Assembly (NCBI RefSeq): GCF_000253255.1
Contig: NC_015580.1
Location: forward strand, 2,121,001 to 2,185,000
Length of the DNA: 64,000 bases
Reading direction: 5' to 3'
From: Novosphingobium sp. PP1Y
GTDB lineage: Bacteria; Pseudomonadota; Alphaproteobacteria; Sphingomonadales; Sphingomonadaceae
Positions within the stretch are counted from its first letter, which is position 1. The number at the start of each line of letters is the position of its first letter. Made by a program: the position numbers and the translations under genes. The notes under the pieces are model-generated. The model was not told the origin of the DNA, made no database searches, and worked only from the letters and a program-made list of their open reading frames with translations. This document shows positions 23,580 to 32,405 of the stretch, piece after piece.

Positions 23580-23978
23580 ATGAAGGAACTGTTCCAACAT
23601 ACGGCAATAACCGATGGCGTCACCGTTCGCGTGGCCGTCAATTTCCTGCCCGAACAATCGCGTATCGAGGCGGGGAAATGGTTCTGGGTCTATCACATCC
23701 GGATAGAGAACCACTCGGAACAGCCCCTTCAGCTTCTCACCCGTCACTGGCGCATCACCGATGGCAAGGGTGAAGTGAATGTCGTGGACGGCGATGGCGT
23801 GGTTGGCGAACAGCCGGTCATCGCGCCGGGCGGCAGTCACGATTACGTCTCGGGTTGCCCGTTGGCGACGCCGCAAGGGAGCATGGAAGGGCATTATGTC
23901 TTCCAGGGCGCAGACGGGCGGGAGGTGAAGGCGCTGATCCCGTTCTTCCCGCTTGCGGCACCGGCGACTGCGGGCTGA
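23580..23978 (+). CDS. apaG: ApaG protein (132 aa)
   Basis: Single-domain FnIII-like ApaG protein, containing the family markers WVYHIRIENHSEQPLQLLTRHWRITDG, VNVVDGDGVVGEQPVIAPGG, YVSGCPLATPQGSMEGHY and the C-terminal IPFFPLAAP. ApaG influences cobalt/magnesium efflux and resistance in enteric bacteria; its molecular role is unclear, and a nucleotide/pyrophosphate binding function has been suggested. The length matches the family. It stands alone after the kinase and before the LysR gene, and the metZ-apaG proximity is common in alphaproteobacteria. Confidence 0.92.
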   Translation: MKELFQHTAITDGVTVRVAVNFLPEQSRIEAGKWFWVYHIRIENHSEQPLQLLTRHWRITDGKGEVNVVDGDGVVGEQPVIAPGGSHDYVSGCPLATPQGSMEGHYVFQGADGREVKALIPFFPLAAPATAG

Positions 23979-24094
23979 GCGAAGCGGGCCTGTCCGTTTC
24001 GATCCGGGTTGACTTGCTCGTGGCAAAGTCCTGCCTTGACCGGCGTTACGCAAACTTCATTGCCCCCGCCGCCTGCGAGGCATAGGTAGCTTCC

Positions 24095-24910
24095 ATGAAG
24101 CGAACGCACTTGCCCCTCAATGCCTTGCGAGTCTTCGATGCGGCAGCCCGGCACTTGTCCTTCACGCGCGCGGCCGACGAACTGGCGGTTACACCCGCTG
24201 CCGTGGGCCAGCAGATCCGTGCGCTGGAAGACCTGCTTGGCGTCGTTCTGTTCCGCCGTACGAGCAAAGGCCTGGAACTGACTGAGGAGGCCGGATCGGG
24301 CCTTGCCGCGCTGCGCACCGGGTTCCTGCATTTCGAGGATGCGGTGCAGACGATGCAGGCGGGCCAGTCGAGCCACGTCTATACGATTGCGGCCCCGCGC
24401 GAATTTTTCGCGGCCTGGCTGGCGCCGCGTCTCGCCGCGTTCCGCGCAGCAAACCCGCAAGTGCGCTATGTCATCGTCGATGGCGAGATGACCGATTTCA
24501 CCGAAGCCAATCTCGATCTCGCGGTGCGCTGGACGGACGGGCCGGGCGATCTGGAAGGGATCGCGCTGGCGCCTGCGGAATGGGCAGAGATCGGCGCGGG
24601 TGACTGGATCGGCTGGCCGGGAGATCCTTTCCCCGGCAGCGACGGCGAGATTGCGGACAAGGACAGCGAAGAGGACAAGCCCCCGATTACGGTAAGCGAT
24701 GCCGGGCAGGCCGTGGCCGCCGCCGTCGCCGGGCTGGGCCGGGCACGAGTTCCCGCGCTTCTGGCCGAAGGGCTCGTCGGGCAGGGCCGCAAGGATCTCG
24801 TCCACACCGTCACCCCGTGTCGCAGGGGCTACTGGCTCGTTGCGCCGCTGCCGCAGTGGCGGCAGAAGAAAGTGCGCGCTCTGGTCAGTGCGATTACCGG
24901 GACCGACTAA
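24095..24910 (+). CDS. LysR family regulator, GcvA-like (271 aa)
   Basis: Winged HTH of LysR type (residues 7-65, LNALRVFDAAARHLSFTRAADELAVTP with QQIRALEDLLG), then a type 2 periplasmic-binding-fold effector domain of the GcvA/AmpR kind (EFFAAWLAPRLAAFRAANP, LDLAVRWTDG). It is about 30 residues shorter than most LysR proteins, with a compressed second half of the effector domain. No divergent target gene lies immediately beside it (apaG is upstream in the same direction), so the target is unclear. Confidence 0.87.
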   Translation: MKRTHLPLNALRVFDAAARHLSFTRAADELAVTPAAVGQQIRALEDLLGVVLFRRTSKGLELTEEAGSGLAALRTGFLHFEDAVQTMQAGQSSHVYTIAAPREFFAAWLAPRLAAFRAANPQVRYVIVDGEMTDFTEANLDLAVRWTDGPGDLEGIALAPAEWAEIGAGDWIGWPGDPFPGSDGEIADKDSEEDKPPITVSDAGQAVAAAVAGLGRARVPALLAEGLVGQGRKDLVHTVTPCRRGYWLVAPLPQWRQKKVRALVSAITGTD

Positions 24911-24939
24911 GTCTCACCGCGACTGCGGATCGCGACATG

Positions 24940-25836
24940 TCAGCCGCGCCGATTGGGGTCGAGCGCGGACCGCGAGCCGCGCGTGGTCGCTGCAACGCGG
25001 TCAGGCGTCGGGCCGGAGCCTTCAAGCGCCATGAGCGCGGCAATGCGCTTTTCGGTGGCCGGGTGCGTCGAGAACAAGTCCGAGATTCCGGTGGGCACGA
25101 TGTAGAGCTGAGCGGCGGCAGGGTTGCCTTGCGCCGCATGGCTGGGGATCGCGCGGGCGGGGCCGGCTATCTTGGAAAGCGCCGAGGCGAGCGCGCGCGG
25201 ATCGCCCGAGATCTCGGCCGAGGCGCGGTCGGCGCCATATTCCCGGGTGCGGCTGATCGCCATCTGCACGATCATCGCCGCGAAGGGCGCCATGAGCATC
25301 GCGGCGATGGCGGCAAAGGGGCTGACCCGGTCGTTTCCACGCCCGCCGAAGAACAGGCCGAAATTGGCGATCATCGAAATCGCGCCGGCAATCGTGGCAA
25401 CCATGGTCATGATAAGGGTGTCGCGGTTGCGGACATGGCCAAGCTCGTGCGCCATGACGGCGGCGACTTCATCTTGGTTCAGCATGTCGAGCAGGCCGGT
25501 CGTCGCTGCGACGGCCGCGTTCTCGGGATTGCGGCCGGTGGCGAAGGCATTCGGGTTTGCACTGTCGACGATATAGACGCGCGGCATCGGCAGGCCGGCC
25601 CGCTGTGAGAGATCGGCTATCATCCCGTAGAACTGCGGGGCCGACCGCGCATCGACCTCGCGCGCATTGTGCATGCGCAGGACGATCTTGTCGGCGTTCC
25701 AGAATGTGAAAAGGTTCATGCCCGCCGCCGCGACAAGCGCGATCATCGCCCCGCCGCTGCCGCCGAACATGTAGCCCAGCCCCATGAACAGCGCCGTCAG
25801 CGCCGCCAGCAGCATGGCCGTTTTCAATCCGTTCAC
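24940..25836 (-). CDS. htpX: Membrane zinc metalloprotease HtpX (298 aa)
   Basis: M48 family protease of the inner membrane that degrades misfolded membrane proteins alongside FtsH. The zinc site is H130-E131-x-x-H134 in MAHELGHVRN with E199 in TREYGADRAS as third ligand. There are two N-terminal membrane segments (about 5-50) and two more around 145-195. The start is GTG 25836 (NGLKTAMLL) preceded by AGGTGA; upstream ATGs in the same frame give an unlikely soluble extension. Confidence 0.92.
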   Translation of the reverse strand: MNGLKTAMLLAALTALFMGLGYMFGGSGGAMIALVAAAGMNLFTFWNADKIVLRMHNAREVDARSAPQFYGMIADLSQRAGLPMPRVYIVDSANPNAFATGRNPENAAVAATTGLLDMLNQDEVAAVMAHELGHVRNRDTLIMTMVATIAGAISMIANFGLFFGGRGNDRVSPFAAIAAMLMAPFAAMIVQMAISRTREYGADRASAEISGDPRALASALSKIAGPARAIPSHAAQGNPAAAQLYIVPTGISDLFSTHPATEKRIAALMALEGSGPTPDRVAATTRGSRSALDPNRRG

Positions 25837-26057
25837 TTCACCTGTCTCCAGACATTGAAACCTTGCCGATGATCTAGGCACGGCAGGTGCGAAATCAATG
25901 TCGCGAGCCCCTTGGAAACATCGTCTTGCAACGCCGAAACATCGCGCTTGCCGGCGATCCGCACTTGCCTTGACCTCCCCTATCGCACAGTTGGCGAGCG
26001 ACAGGATATCGCGAAGAGCCTGAAAGCCATGCGCAGGTTGCAAGACTGGGAGTTGAA

Positions 26058-26840
26058 ATGACCTACAAGCACATCCTTTTCAGCCTCGAATATGGCGTAG
26101 CCCGGATCTCGCTGAACGATCCCAAGTCGATGAACGGCGTGACTGAGGACATGGGCCGCGAGATGGTCGACGCGCTCGACCGTGCCGCGCAGGATGCGCG
26201 GGCCGTGGTGATCACCGGGGAGGGCAAGGGCTTCTGTTCGGGCGCGAACCTGACGGCCGCGCAGGACATGCTGACCGACCCGATGCGCGATGTCGGCGGG
26301 CAACTCGACCGTGCCTTCAACCCCCTGATTTTGGCGATCAAGGCGATGGAGCAACCGGTCATCACCGCCATTCGGGGCCCCGCCGCAGGCTTCGGCGCGG
26401 GTCTTGCAGCGGCAGGCGACATTGTGATGATGTCGGAAAATGCCTACTTCTTCTGCGCCTTCTGCCATGTGGGCCTGGTGCCCGATGGCGGCGCCACCTA
26501 CCTGCTAAGTCAGGCGGTGGGCCGGGTTCGCGCCACGCAGATGATGCTTCTGGGCGAAAAGGTCGATGCCAGGACGGCGCTGGACTGGGGGCTGGCGACC
26601 AGGGTGGTGCCCGATGAGGAACTGGACGAGGCGGCGATGAAGCTTGCGCGGCAGCTTGCCGCAGGTCCGCGCTCGCTCGGCCTCATCAAGCGGATGGCCT
26701 GGGAGGCCCTCGATTCCGGTTTGGAAAGCGCGCTTCAGGCCGAACGCGTCAACCAGCGCGCGGCAGGCCGCACCGAGGATTTCCTTGAGGGCGTCAATTC
26801 CTTCATCGAAAAGCGCAAGCCGGCCTTCAACGGCCGTTGA
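26058..26840 (+). CDS. Crotonase-fold enoyl-CoA hydratase/isomerase homologue (260 aa)
   Basis: Crotonase fold with GFCSGANL (oxyanion loop), the GPAAGFGAGLAAAGDIVM segment and GLVPDGGATYLL. The two catalytic glutamates of classical enoyl-CoA hydratases are not at their usual places: the first (GGGCELA type) position reads GAGLAAA, and the second (PE-x-x-x-G) is replaced by HVGLVPDGG. That pattern is found in PaaG/ECI-like isomerases, so a double-bond isomerase or ring-opening role is as likely as hydration. It is divergent from htpX across 221 bases and convergent with the LacI gene. Confidence 0.82.
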   Translation: MTYKHILFSLEYGVARISLNDPKSMNGVTEDMGREMVDALDRAAQDARAVVITGEGKGFCSGANLTAAQDMLTDPMRDVGGQLDRAFNPLILAIKAMEQPVITAIRGPAAGFGAGLAAAGDIVMMSENAYFFCAFCHVGLVPDGGATYLLSQAVGRVRATQMMLLGEKVDARTALDWGLATRVVPDEELDEAAMKLARQLAAGPRSLGLIKRMAWEALDSGLESALQAERVNQRAAGRTEDFLEGVNSFIEKRKPAFNGR

Positions 26841-26852
26841 TCGTTCCGCGCC

Positions 26853-27869
26853 TCAGGATGCTCCCGCCTTATCTTCGAGCGGGAGTACCGAATTGCGGAT
26901 GACCAGGTCTGCCTTGAGCTCAGGTGCGCCCTCGGCCTCCATAACCGGTCCGCGAATGCGTGCGACCGCTTCCTGTGCCATGGCGGCCCAGGGAATGTGC
27001 ATGGAGGTGAGCGCCGGCCAGATTTTCGCCGCGAGCGGCGTGTCGTCGAATCCGACAACCGAAATGGCATCCGGGACCATGAGGCCCGAGTGTTGGGCGG
27101 TCTGGATGACCCCGGCCGCCATTTCGTCGTTGCAGGCGATGATGGCGCTAGGGCGCGGGCTGACTTCCAGCAGCAGGCGGCCCGCCTCCATTCCGGATTC
27201 GAATGAGTTGTCGCCTGCAGCGATGAGCGCGGGGCCGCGATCGAGGTCATGGTCGGCCATCGCGTCGAGATAGCCCAGTTCGCGCTGCTGTGCGGTCAGC
27301 GAGGATTCCGGGCCGCTGACCAGGCCGATGCGCGTGTGGCCCAGCCGGATGAGCCAGGCGACCAGCCCGGACATGGCGGAGCGGTCGTCGCAGGCAAGGC
27401 CATGTTCCCCGCGCACGCGGCCGAGGCGCACGCAGCGTGTCTCGGTCTCGTCACACAGCTGGGCAAGGTCCTCGCTCTCGGACAGGGGCGGCAGCAGGAC
27501 GATCCCGGTGGGGCGGTGCTGGTCGATGAAACTGCGCAGGCGGGTGAGCGGATCGCCTTCGACGGGGCGAAGAACGAGTGAGAACTCGCTGCCCTCCATG
27601 CCGCGCAGCATTCCGCGTTCGACCGCTTCGAGGATGCCGCGATCCGAGCCGTCGTGGACGAGGGCGATCAGAGGGTTGCGCCCCCGGGCCAGCGCCCGCG
27701 CCTGCGCGTTGGGCACGAAACCCGTCTCGGCGATGATTGCCTCGACCTTGGTACGGGTTTCCTCGCTCACCAGTGGCGACTGGTTGATGACGCGGCTGAT
27801 CGTTTTCTTAGAAACGCCCGACAAGCGAGCGATGTCGTTGATCGTGATGCGGGAGGAGGGGATGTGCAT
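26853..27869 (-). CDS. LacI family transcriptional repressor (338 aa)
   Basis: LacI HTH (residues 7-60: ITINDIARLSGVSKKTISRVINQSPLVSEETR) followed by a periplasmic-binding-protein-like effector domain (ALVHDGSDRGILEAVERG, RIGLVSGPESSLTAQQRELGYLDAM, SVVGFDDTPLAAKIWPALTS). Sphingomonad LacI proteins usually repress carbohydrate-uptake genes beside them, but none is adjacent here; the neighbour is a membrane acyltransferase. ATG 27869 begins directly at the HTH; the upstream frame to 27926 crosses the operator-like palindrome at 27889-27904 and is unlikely. Confidence 0.9.
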   Translation of the reverse strand: MHIPSSRITINDIARLSGVSKKTISRVINQSPLVSEETRTKVEAIIAETGFVPNAQARALARGRNPLIALVHDGSDRGILEAVERGMLRGMEGSEFSLVLRPVEGDPLTRLRSFIDQHRPTGIVLLPPLSESEDLAQLCDETETRCVRLGRVRGEHGLACDDRSAMSGLVAWLIRLGHTRIGLVSGPESSLTAQQRELGYLDAMADHDLDRGPALIAAGDNSFESGMEAGRLLLEVSPRPSAIIACNDEMAAGVIQTAQHSGLMVPDAISVVGFDDTPLAAKIWPALTSMHIPWAAMAQEAVARIRGPVMEAEGAPELKADLVIRNSVLPLEDKAGAS

Positions 27870-27888
27870 GGCGCGAGTGTATAACCCA

Positions 27889-27904
27889 TTGTTACCGGTT
27901 ACCA
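27889..27904. promoter_or_regulatory. LacI-type operator-like palindrome
   Basis: TTGTTACCGGTTACCA is a 16-bp imperfect palindrome centred on CCGG (half-sites match at six of eight positions), close to the classic LacI-family operator form. It lies 19 bases upstream of the LacI start and 118 upstream of the divergent acyltransferase, so it could control both. Confidence 0.6.
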
Positions 27905-28021
27905 AGTCGCTGGATCGCGGTTTCAACGGGGATCTGGAACGGGGCTGTTACAAGCGAAAGATTGCAGAAACCCGCCATCGCGCGTAAGGGCGCACGGTTT
28001 CTGCCATTGCATCGGACCGTG

Positions 28022-29212
28022 ATGAAGCCTGCCTCGACGCAACGCCACTATGGAATGGACTGGCTGCGCATCGGCGCGTTCGTCCTGCTCATCTTCTACC
28101 ATGTCGGCTACAATTTCACGCCTTGGGGCTATCAGACGCCCACGCGCGGCGTAGTCGGCTGGGCTGAGATTCCGCTGCTGGGCCTGAGTGCATGGCGGCT
28201 CTCTCTGCTGTTCGCGATCTCCGGCTATGCGAGCGCGGCGCTGCTTGGCAAGGACGGCAGTACCGGCGCATTTTTCCGGAGCCGACTGGCGCGACTGGGT
28301 ATTCCGCTGGTCTTCGGCCTGATCGTGGTTGTGCCGCCGCAGCCCTACATGGGGCTGGTCAATTCCGGCTATGAGCACGGCTATCTCTACTACCTGCTCC
28401 ACGACGCCTTCTCCTTCCGCACCGTGCGCTACGAATATGTGCCCCGGGTGATGCACTTGTGGTTCGTGGTCTACCTGCTCGCCTATACCGTTCTGTTCTG
28501 CGGTTTGCGCGCAGTGCTGCCCGAAGCGCTTCGTACGAAGATCCATGCCGCTGCCGAGAAAGCGCTGGCAGGACCCATGCTGCTGCCACTTGGGATCGTC
28601 TTCGTCTATCTGGTGCGCGAGTACCTGCCGTTCGGCTGGACCGACATGCACAGCATCCTCGTCGACCGGGCCGCGCACCTGCATTACCTGGCGATGTTCC
28701 TGTTCGGCTTCCTGCTGCGAGAGTCCGACGCCGTGAGGCAAGCGATCGCGCGGCAGTGGAAGGTCGCGGCGGTACTTGCCACGGCCGGTTTCATCTGGGC
28801 TGCAGGCAATGCCTATCTTTATCCCGGCAATATTCCGACGCCGCGCGAATGGCAGGCGCCGCTCTATTTCGCCAAGGCCGTCCAGAGCTGGAGCACGATC
28901 ATCGCCCTGTTCGGGATCGCGGATCGCTTCTGGAACCGCGATGCGCGCTGGCGTGCGACATTGGCCGAGGCCGTGTTCCCGGTCTACATCGCGCACCAGA
29001 CGATCATGGTCTTCGTCAGCTACTGGCTGCGCGACAAGGGGCTGACTGCCTTGCCCGAATTCTTGCTGCTGTGCAGTTCGGTCGCGCTGGGGTCCTGGAT
29101 GTTCTACCTGATCGGCCGGGAAATCGGCCCGCTCCGTCCGCTTATCGGGCTCAAGCGGCAGAAGTCCGTCAAGCGGGTGCAGCCGGCCGAGCCGGCGCTC
29201 GCTTCGGTCTAG
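28022..29212 (+). CDS. Acyltransferase 3 family membrane protein, OpgC/MdoC-like (396 aa)
   Basis: A polytopic acyltransferase with about ten helices starting RHYGMDWLRIGAFVLLIFYH, the family histidine-bearing first helix with the RxxxxLR...H-type motif (D-W-L-R-I-x-x-F, then YHVGYNF). It resembles OpgC/MdoC, which adds succinyl groups to periplasmic glucans, and other O-acyltransferases of surface sugars. Upstream in-frame codons back to 27962 are not needed; ATG 28022 is the last start before the conserved region. It is divergent from the LacI gene, whose operator could control it. It converges on the hydrolase gene with a shared CTAG. Confidence 0.85.
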   Translation: MKPASTQRHYGMDWLRIGAFVLLIFYHVGYNFTPWGYQTPTRGVVGWAEIPLLGLSAWRLSLLFAISGYASAALLGKDGSTGAFFRSRLARLGIPLVFGLIVVVPPQPYMGLVNSGYEHGYLYYLLHDAFSFRTVRYEYVPRVMHLWFVVYLLAYTVLFCGLRAVLPEALRTKIHAAAEKALAGPMLLPLGIVFVYLVREYLPFGWTDMHSILVDRAAHLHYLAMFLFGFLLRESDAVRQAIARQWKVAAVLATAGFIWAAGNAYLYPGNIPTPREWQAPLYFAKAVQSWSTIIALFGIADRFWNRDARWRATLAEAVFPVYIAHQTIMVFVSYWLRDKGLTALPEFLLLCSSVALGSWMFYLIGREIGPLRPLIGLKRQKSVKRVQPAEPALASV

Positions 29213-30009
29213 TCTGACAGGAAATCGACGATGTCCCGGGCGATTCGGCCCGGGATCTCGAAGTTCAGCATATGCCCGGCGTCGGCATGGTCGATCCGGG
29301 TTACTTGCGGACCTAGTGCCGAAATTGCATCGCCGATCAGCCTGAAATCCTCGGTGTCGAGCGCACCGGTCAACAAAAGTGTCGGCACGGCCAGAAGGCC
29401 CAGGCGATCGAGGTCGGGCAGGGCCTGGTGCTGGTTATCCTCAATCCACTGATGACCGTGGAAGGCTGCGATCGAGGCCTTTAGGGCAGAGGCGGCTGCG
29501 CCCTTGCGGGTACTTTCGAACAGCGGGTGTTGCCACCACAGCTCTCGGGCGCTGGCGATGTCACCGGAACGTGCGGCGCGCCCGATCTGCTTCCAGCGTT
29601 CGATCCAGTCTTCGGACCACGACCAGCCCACCATCAGCGGGCTTACCAGGATCAGGCGACGCACGCGGTTGGGGTGATCCAGCGCGAAGTTGAGGGCGGT
29701 GGCTCCGCCCAGCGACATTCCGCAAAGGTCGACCTGTGCAAGGCCCAGCGCATCGAGGAGAGCGAGAAGATCGTGGCCGTGGGAATAGGTCCTGCCCGCA
29801 GGCGCCGACGATTCCCCGAAACCGCGCTGGTCGTAGGCGATCAGCGCAAGCTTTGAGGGCAAGTCTTCGATCAGGCCCTGCCAGTCGCGGTGCGATGCTC
29901 CGAACCCGTGAATGAGGACGAGCGGTGTACCTTCGCCATCGCGCCTGACGCCTGCAAGCGTGGCACCGTCATCGGTCTCGACGGAAAATGACTCAAGGGG
30001 CATGGCCAT
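29209..30009 (-). CDS. Alpha/beta hydrolase (266 aa)
   Basis: Canonical alpha/beta hydrolase: oxyanion-hole HGFGASHRDW, nucleophile elbow G-M-S-L-G (DLCGMSLGGATAL, Ser about 96), acidic residue in TGALDTEDF, and catalytic His in HADAGHMLNFE. It resembles 3-oxoadipate enol-lactonase, haloperoxidase-type and other small esterases. AGAGGA lies a few bases before ATG 30009, supporting that start over the one at 30003. The flavin reductase gene begins 20 bases upstream on the same strand, so the two may form a two-gene oxygenase-support unit, but no oxygenase is present. Confidence 0.86.
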   Translation of the reverse strand: MAMPLESFSVETDDGATLAGVRRDGEGTPLVLIHGFGASHRDWQGLIEDLPSKLALIAYDQRGFGESSAPAGRTYSHGHDLLALLDALGLAQVDLCGMSLGGATALNFALDHPNRVRRLILVSPLMVGWSWSEDWIERWKQIGRAARSGDIASARELWWQHPLFESTRKGAAASALKASIAAFHGHQWIEDNQHQALPDLDRLGLLAVPTLLLTGALDTEDFRLIGDAISALGPQVTRIDHADAGHMLNFEIPGRIARDIVDFLSD

Positions 30010-30029
30010 CTCGTCCTCTCTCGTGCCTG

Positions 30030-30521
30030 TTACATCCTTTCGGCGAAACCGCCGTAGCGACCGCGGTGGAACAACATCGGGTCATCTTCGCGCACGGTTT
30101 CCATGCGCAGGATTTCGCCCATGGCGAACCAGTGGTCGCCCGCCTCGGTCACCGAATAGAGTCGGCATTCGATGGAAGCGATGGAATTGGCAATCACCGG
30201 CAGGTCATGGTCGGAGATCGCGTATTCCACGCCGACGAACTTCTCGTCGCCCTTGGCGCTGGCCGATCGGCACACGTCCTGTTGGTCGCTGGCCATGACA
30301 TTGACGCAGAAGCGTCCGGCCTTTTCGATCAGGGGCCAGGAGGTCGACTTCTTGTCGGGAAAGAAGCCGACCAGTGGCGGATCGAGCGAAACCGAAGTGA
30401 ACGAGCCCACCACCATGCCTGCGACCTTGTCTCCATCAAGGGACGTGACGACGCAGACGCCGGTCGGATAGCTGCCAAGGACCTTGCGGAAATCGGCCGG
30501 GTCGATCGTTGTCTCACTCAC
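30030..30521 (-). CDS. Flavin reductase family protein (163 aa, GTG start)
   Basis: FMN-binding split-barrel flavin reductase of the HpaC/DszD-like kind. Markers are FRKVLGSYPTGVCVVTS, GMVVGSFTSVSLDPPLVGFFP, STSWPLIEKAGRFCVNV and MLFHRGRYGGF near the end. These proteins supply reduced flavin to two-component monooxygenases. GTG 30521 follows AGGAAGGA at good spacing; a longer frame begins at 30575 with cysteine-rich residues that are unlikely. It is likely co-transcribed with the alpha/beta hydrolase. Its oxygenase partner must be elsewhere. Confidence 0.87.
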   Translation of the reverse strand: MSETTIDPADFRKVLGSYPTGVCVVTSLDGDKVAGMVVGSFTSVSLDPPLVGFFPDKKSTSWPLIEKAGRFCVNVMASDQQDVCRSASAKGDEKFVGVEYAISDHDLPVIANSIASIECRLYSVTEAGDHWFAMGEILRMETVREDDPMLFHRGRYGGFAERM

Positions 30522-30746
30522 GCAATTACATCCTTCCTCGCGGCTTGTGCGGGCGCCGCACTTGATATTTTCCAATGTTCGTCTGCGTAAGGAACCGGCG
30601 GCCAGCCGTCGCGGTGCCTAGCGCACAAAGACATCGGCGCCGTCCTGCCTGTTCGCGGCTGAAGGGACAAGGGGGGAAAGACGCGTCAATGCCGGCGAGC
30701 GGCAATGTGATGCCCCCCATTGACTGAAAGGCCAAGCTCCCCATAT

Positions 30747-30762
30747 TTAATCGCGCGATTAA
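30747..30762. promoter_or_regulatory. Perfect 16-bp palindrome upstream of the acylating dehydrogenase operon
   Basis: TTAATCGCGCGATTAA is a perfect palindrome located 148 bases before the dehydrogenase start (30910) and 226 before the flavin reductase start. Its form suits a TetR- or GntR-type regulator. The remaining 388-bp gap (30522-30909) contains no gene that I can support. Confidence 0.5.
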
Positions 30763-30909
30763 GAAACTTGATCTGGCTCCACCAAAAGGGCAGGGGACGA
30801 GCCTGTGGCACATGGCCTAACGAGCTTTGGCCAGACAGCCGGCGCACGGTGTGCGCACGCGGGAACGGACTGTCGGAGGCTCGTGTGGTTACACTAGGGA
30901 AGATGCAAA

Positions 30910-32334
30910 ATGGCTACTGCTGAAATGATCGCCGAAACGCCTGTCGCCGCCGAGGTGGCGGAACTGATTGCGCGCTCGCGCGCAGCCCAGGCGCAGATCG
31001 AAAATGCGACCCAGGAACAGGTCGACCACTGGATCCGGGGCATGGTCTATGCCGTGTGCAAGCCGGGTCTGGCCGAGGAGATCGCCCAGGAAACGGTCGA
31101 TGAGACGCAGCTCGGCAACTACGAAGGCAAGTTCAAGAAGATCTTCGTGAAGACCCGCGCCACGCTGATGGATATCATCGACGACAAGTCGGTGGGCGTG
31201 ATCGAGGAAGATCGCGAGCGCAACATCGTCAAGATCGCCAAGCCGGTCGGCGTGATCGGTGCGCTTTCGCCCTCGACCAATCCGGAAGCGACCCCGGTCA
31301 TCAAGGCGATCAGCGCGGTCAAGGGCCGCAACTCGATCATCATATGCCCGCACCCGCGTGCCAAGCTGATCAACGCGAAGATCTGCAACCTGATGCGCGA
31401 AGCGCTGGTCAAGATGGGCGCGCCGGCGGATCTCGTGATCCCGATCGAGCAGCCTTCGGTCGAAAAGACCAACGAAGTGATGAAGCAGTGCGACCGCATC
31501 CTTGCCACCGGCGGTTCGGCCATGGTGACCGCAGCCTACAGCTCGGGCACTCCGGCGCTCGGCGTGGGCGTCGGCAATGCCGTGATCACCGTCGACGAGA
31601 CGGCAGATCTCGACGATGCGGCTGAGAAGATCCTGATCTCCAAGACCCTCGACTATGCAGCCTCCTGTTCGTCGGACAACTCGGTGATCCTGCTCGATGC
31701 CATCTACGACAAGATGCTCGCCAAGCTGCAGGAGAAGGGGGGGCTCGTCCTTGACAACGAGCAGAAGGGCAAGCTGCAGAAGGCGATCTGGGAAGACGGC
31801 GAGCACATCAACGCCAAGGTCGTGGCGCAGTCGCCGCAGTTCATCGCCAATTATGCCGGCTTCGAGATCCCCGAGGCGACCAAGTTCTTCATCGTGCCCG
31901 AATCCGGCGCGGGCAAGGACCATCCCTTCTCGGGCGAGAAGATGACCGTGACCATGGCGCTCTACCGCGCCAGGGACATCGACGAGGCGATTGCGCTGAC
32001 CAACGCCATCCAGGCCTACCAGGGCCAGGGCCACTCCTGCGGGATCTACTCCAGTTCGGACGAGAACATCATGAAGCTGGCCAAGGGCACGCGGACCAGC
32101 CGCGTCATGGTCAACCAGCCGCAGGCGGCATCGAACTCGGGCAACCTGTGGAACGGCATGCGCCAGACCTTCTCGCTGGGCTGCGGCTCGTGGGGCGGCA
32201 ACGGCACCAACAACAACGTGACCTGGCGCGATCTCATCAATGAGACCTGGGTCTCCAAGCCCCTCGAGCAGACCAAGACAATCCCGTCGGACGAGGAACT
32301 GTTCGGCAAGGACATCATCGAGACGATCGGCTGA
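30910..32334 (+). CDS. CoA-acylating aldehyde dehydrogenase (474 aa)
   Basis: Aldehyde dehydrogenase superfamily member of the EutE/AdhE-N/SauS branch. It oxidises an aldehyde to its acyl-CoA using NAD(P)+. Catalytic cysteine C253 lies in DYAASCSSDNSV, and PSTNPEATPVIKAISAVKGRN is a branch-specific cofactor motif. QTFSLGCGSWGGN near the C-terminus is also typical. Length suits acetaldehyde, sulfoacetaldehyde or succinate-semialdehyde enzymes; the substrate is not readable. It opens a valine-type operon in a position usually held by the unrelated MmsA. A clear ATG with an upstream purine stretch (GGGAAGATGC) supports the start. Confidence 0.88.
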   Translation: MATAEMIAETPVAAEVAELIARSRAAQAQIENATQEQVDHWIRGMVYAVCKPGLAEEIAQETVDETQLGNYEGKFKKIFVKTRATLMDIIDDKSVGVIEEDRERNIVKIAKPVGVIGALSPSTNPEATPVIKAISAVKGRNSIIICPHPRAKLINAKICNLMREALVKMGAPADLVIPIEQPSVEKTNEVMKQCDRILATGGSAMVTAAYSSGTPALGVGVGNAVITVDETADLDDAAEKILISKTLDYAASCSSDNSVILLDAIYDKMLAKLQEKGGLVLDNEQKGKLQKAIWEDGEHINAKVVAQSPQFIANYAGFEIPEATKFFIVPESGAGKDHPFSGEKMTVTMALYRARDIDEAIALTNAIQAYQGQGHSCGIYSSSDENIMKLAKGTRTSRVMVNQPQAASNSGNLWNGMRQTFSLGCGSWGGNGTNNNVTWRDLINETWVSKPLEQTKTIPSDEELFGKDIIETIG

Positions 32335-32405
32335 CACTTTTGCGGCAACCGTACGGGATCGGGGCGCGTTCCCGGTCCTGTACGAACCGTCTGAGGAGCA
32401 TACCG

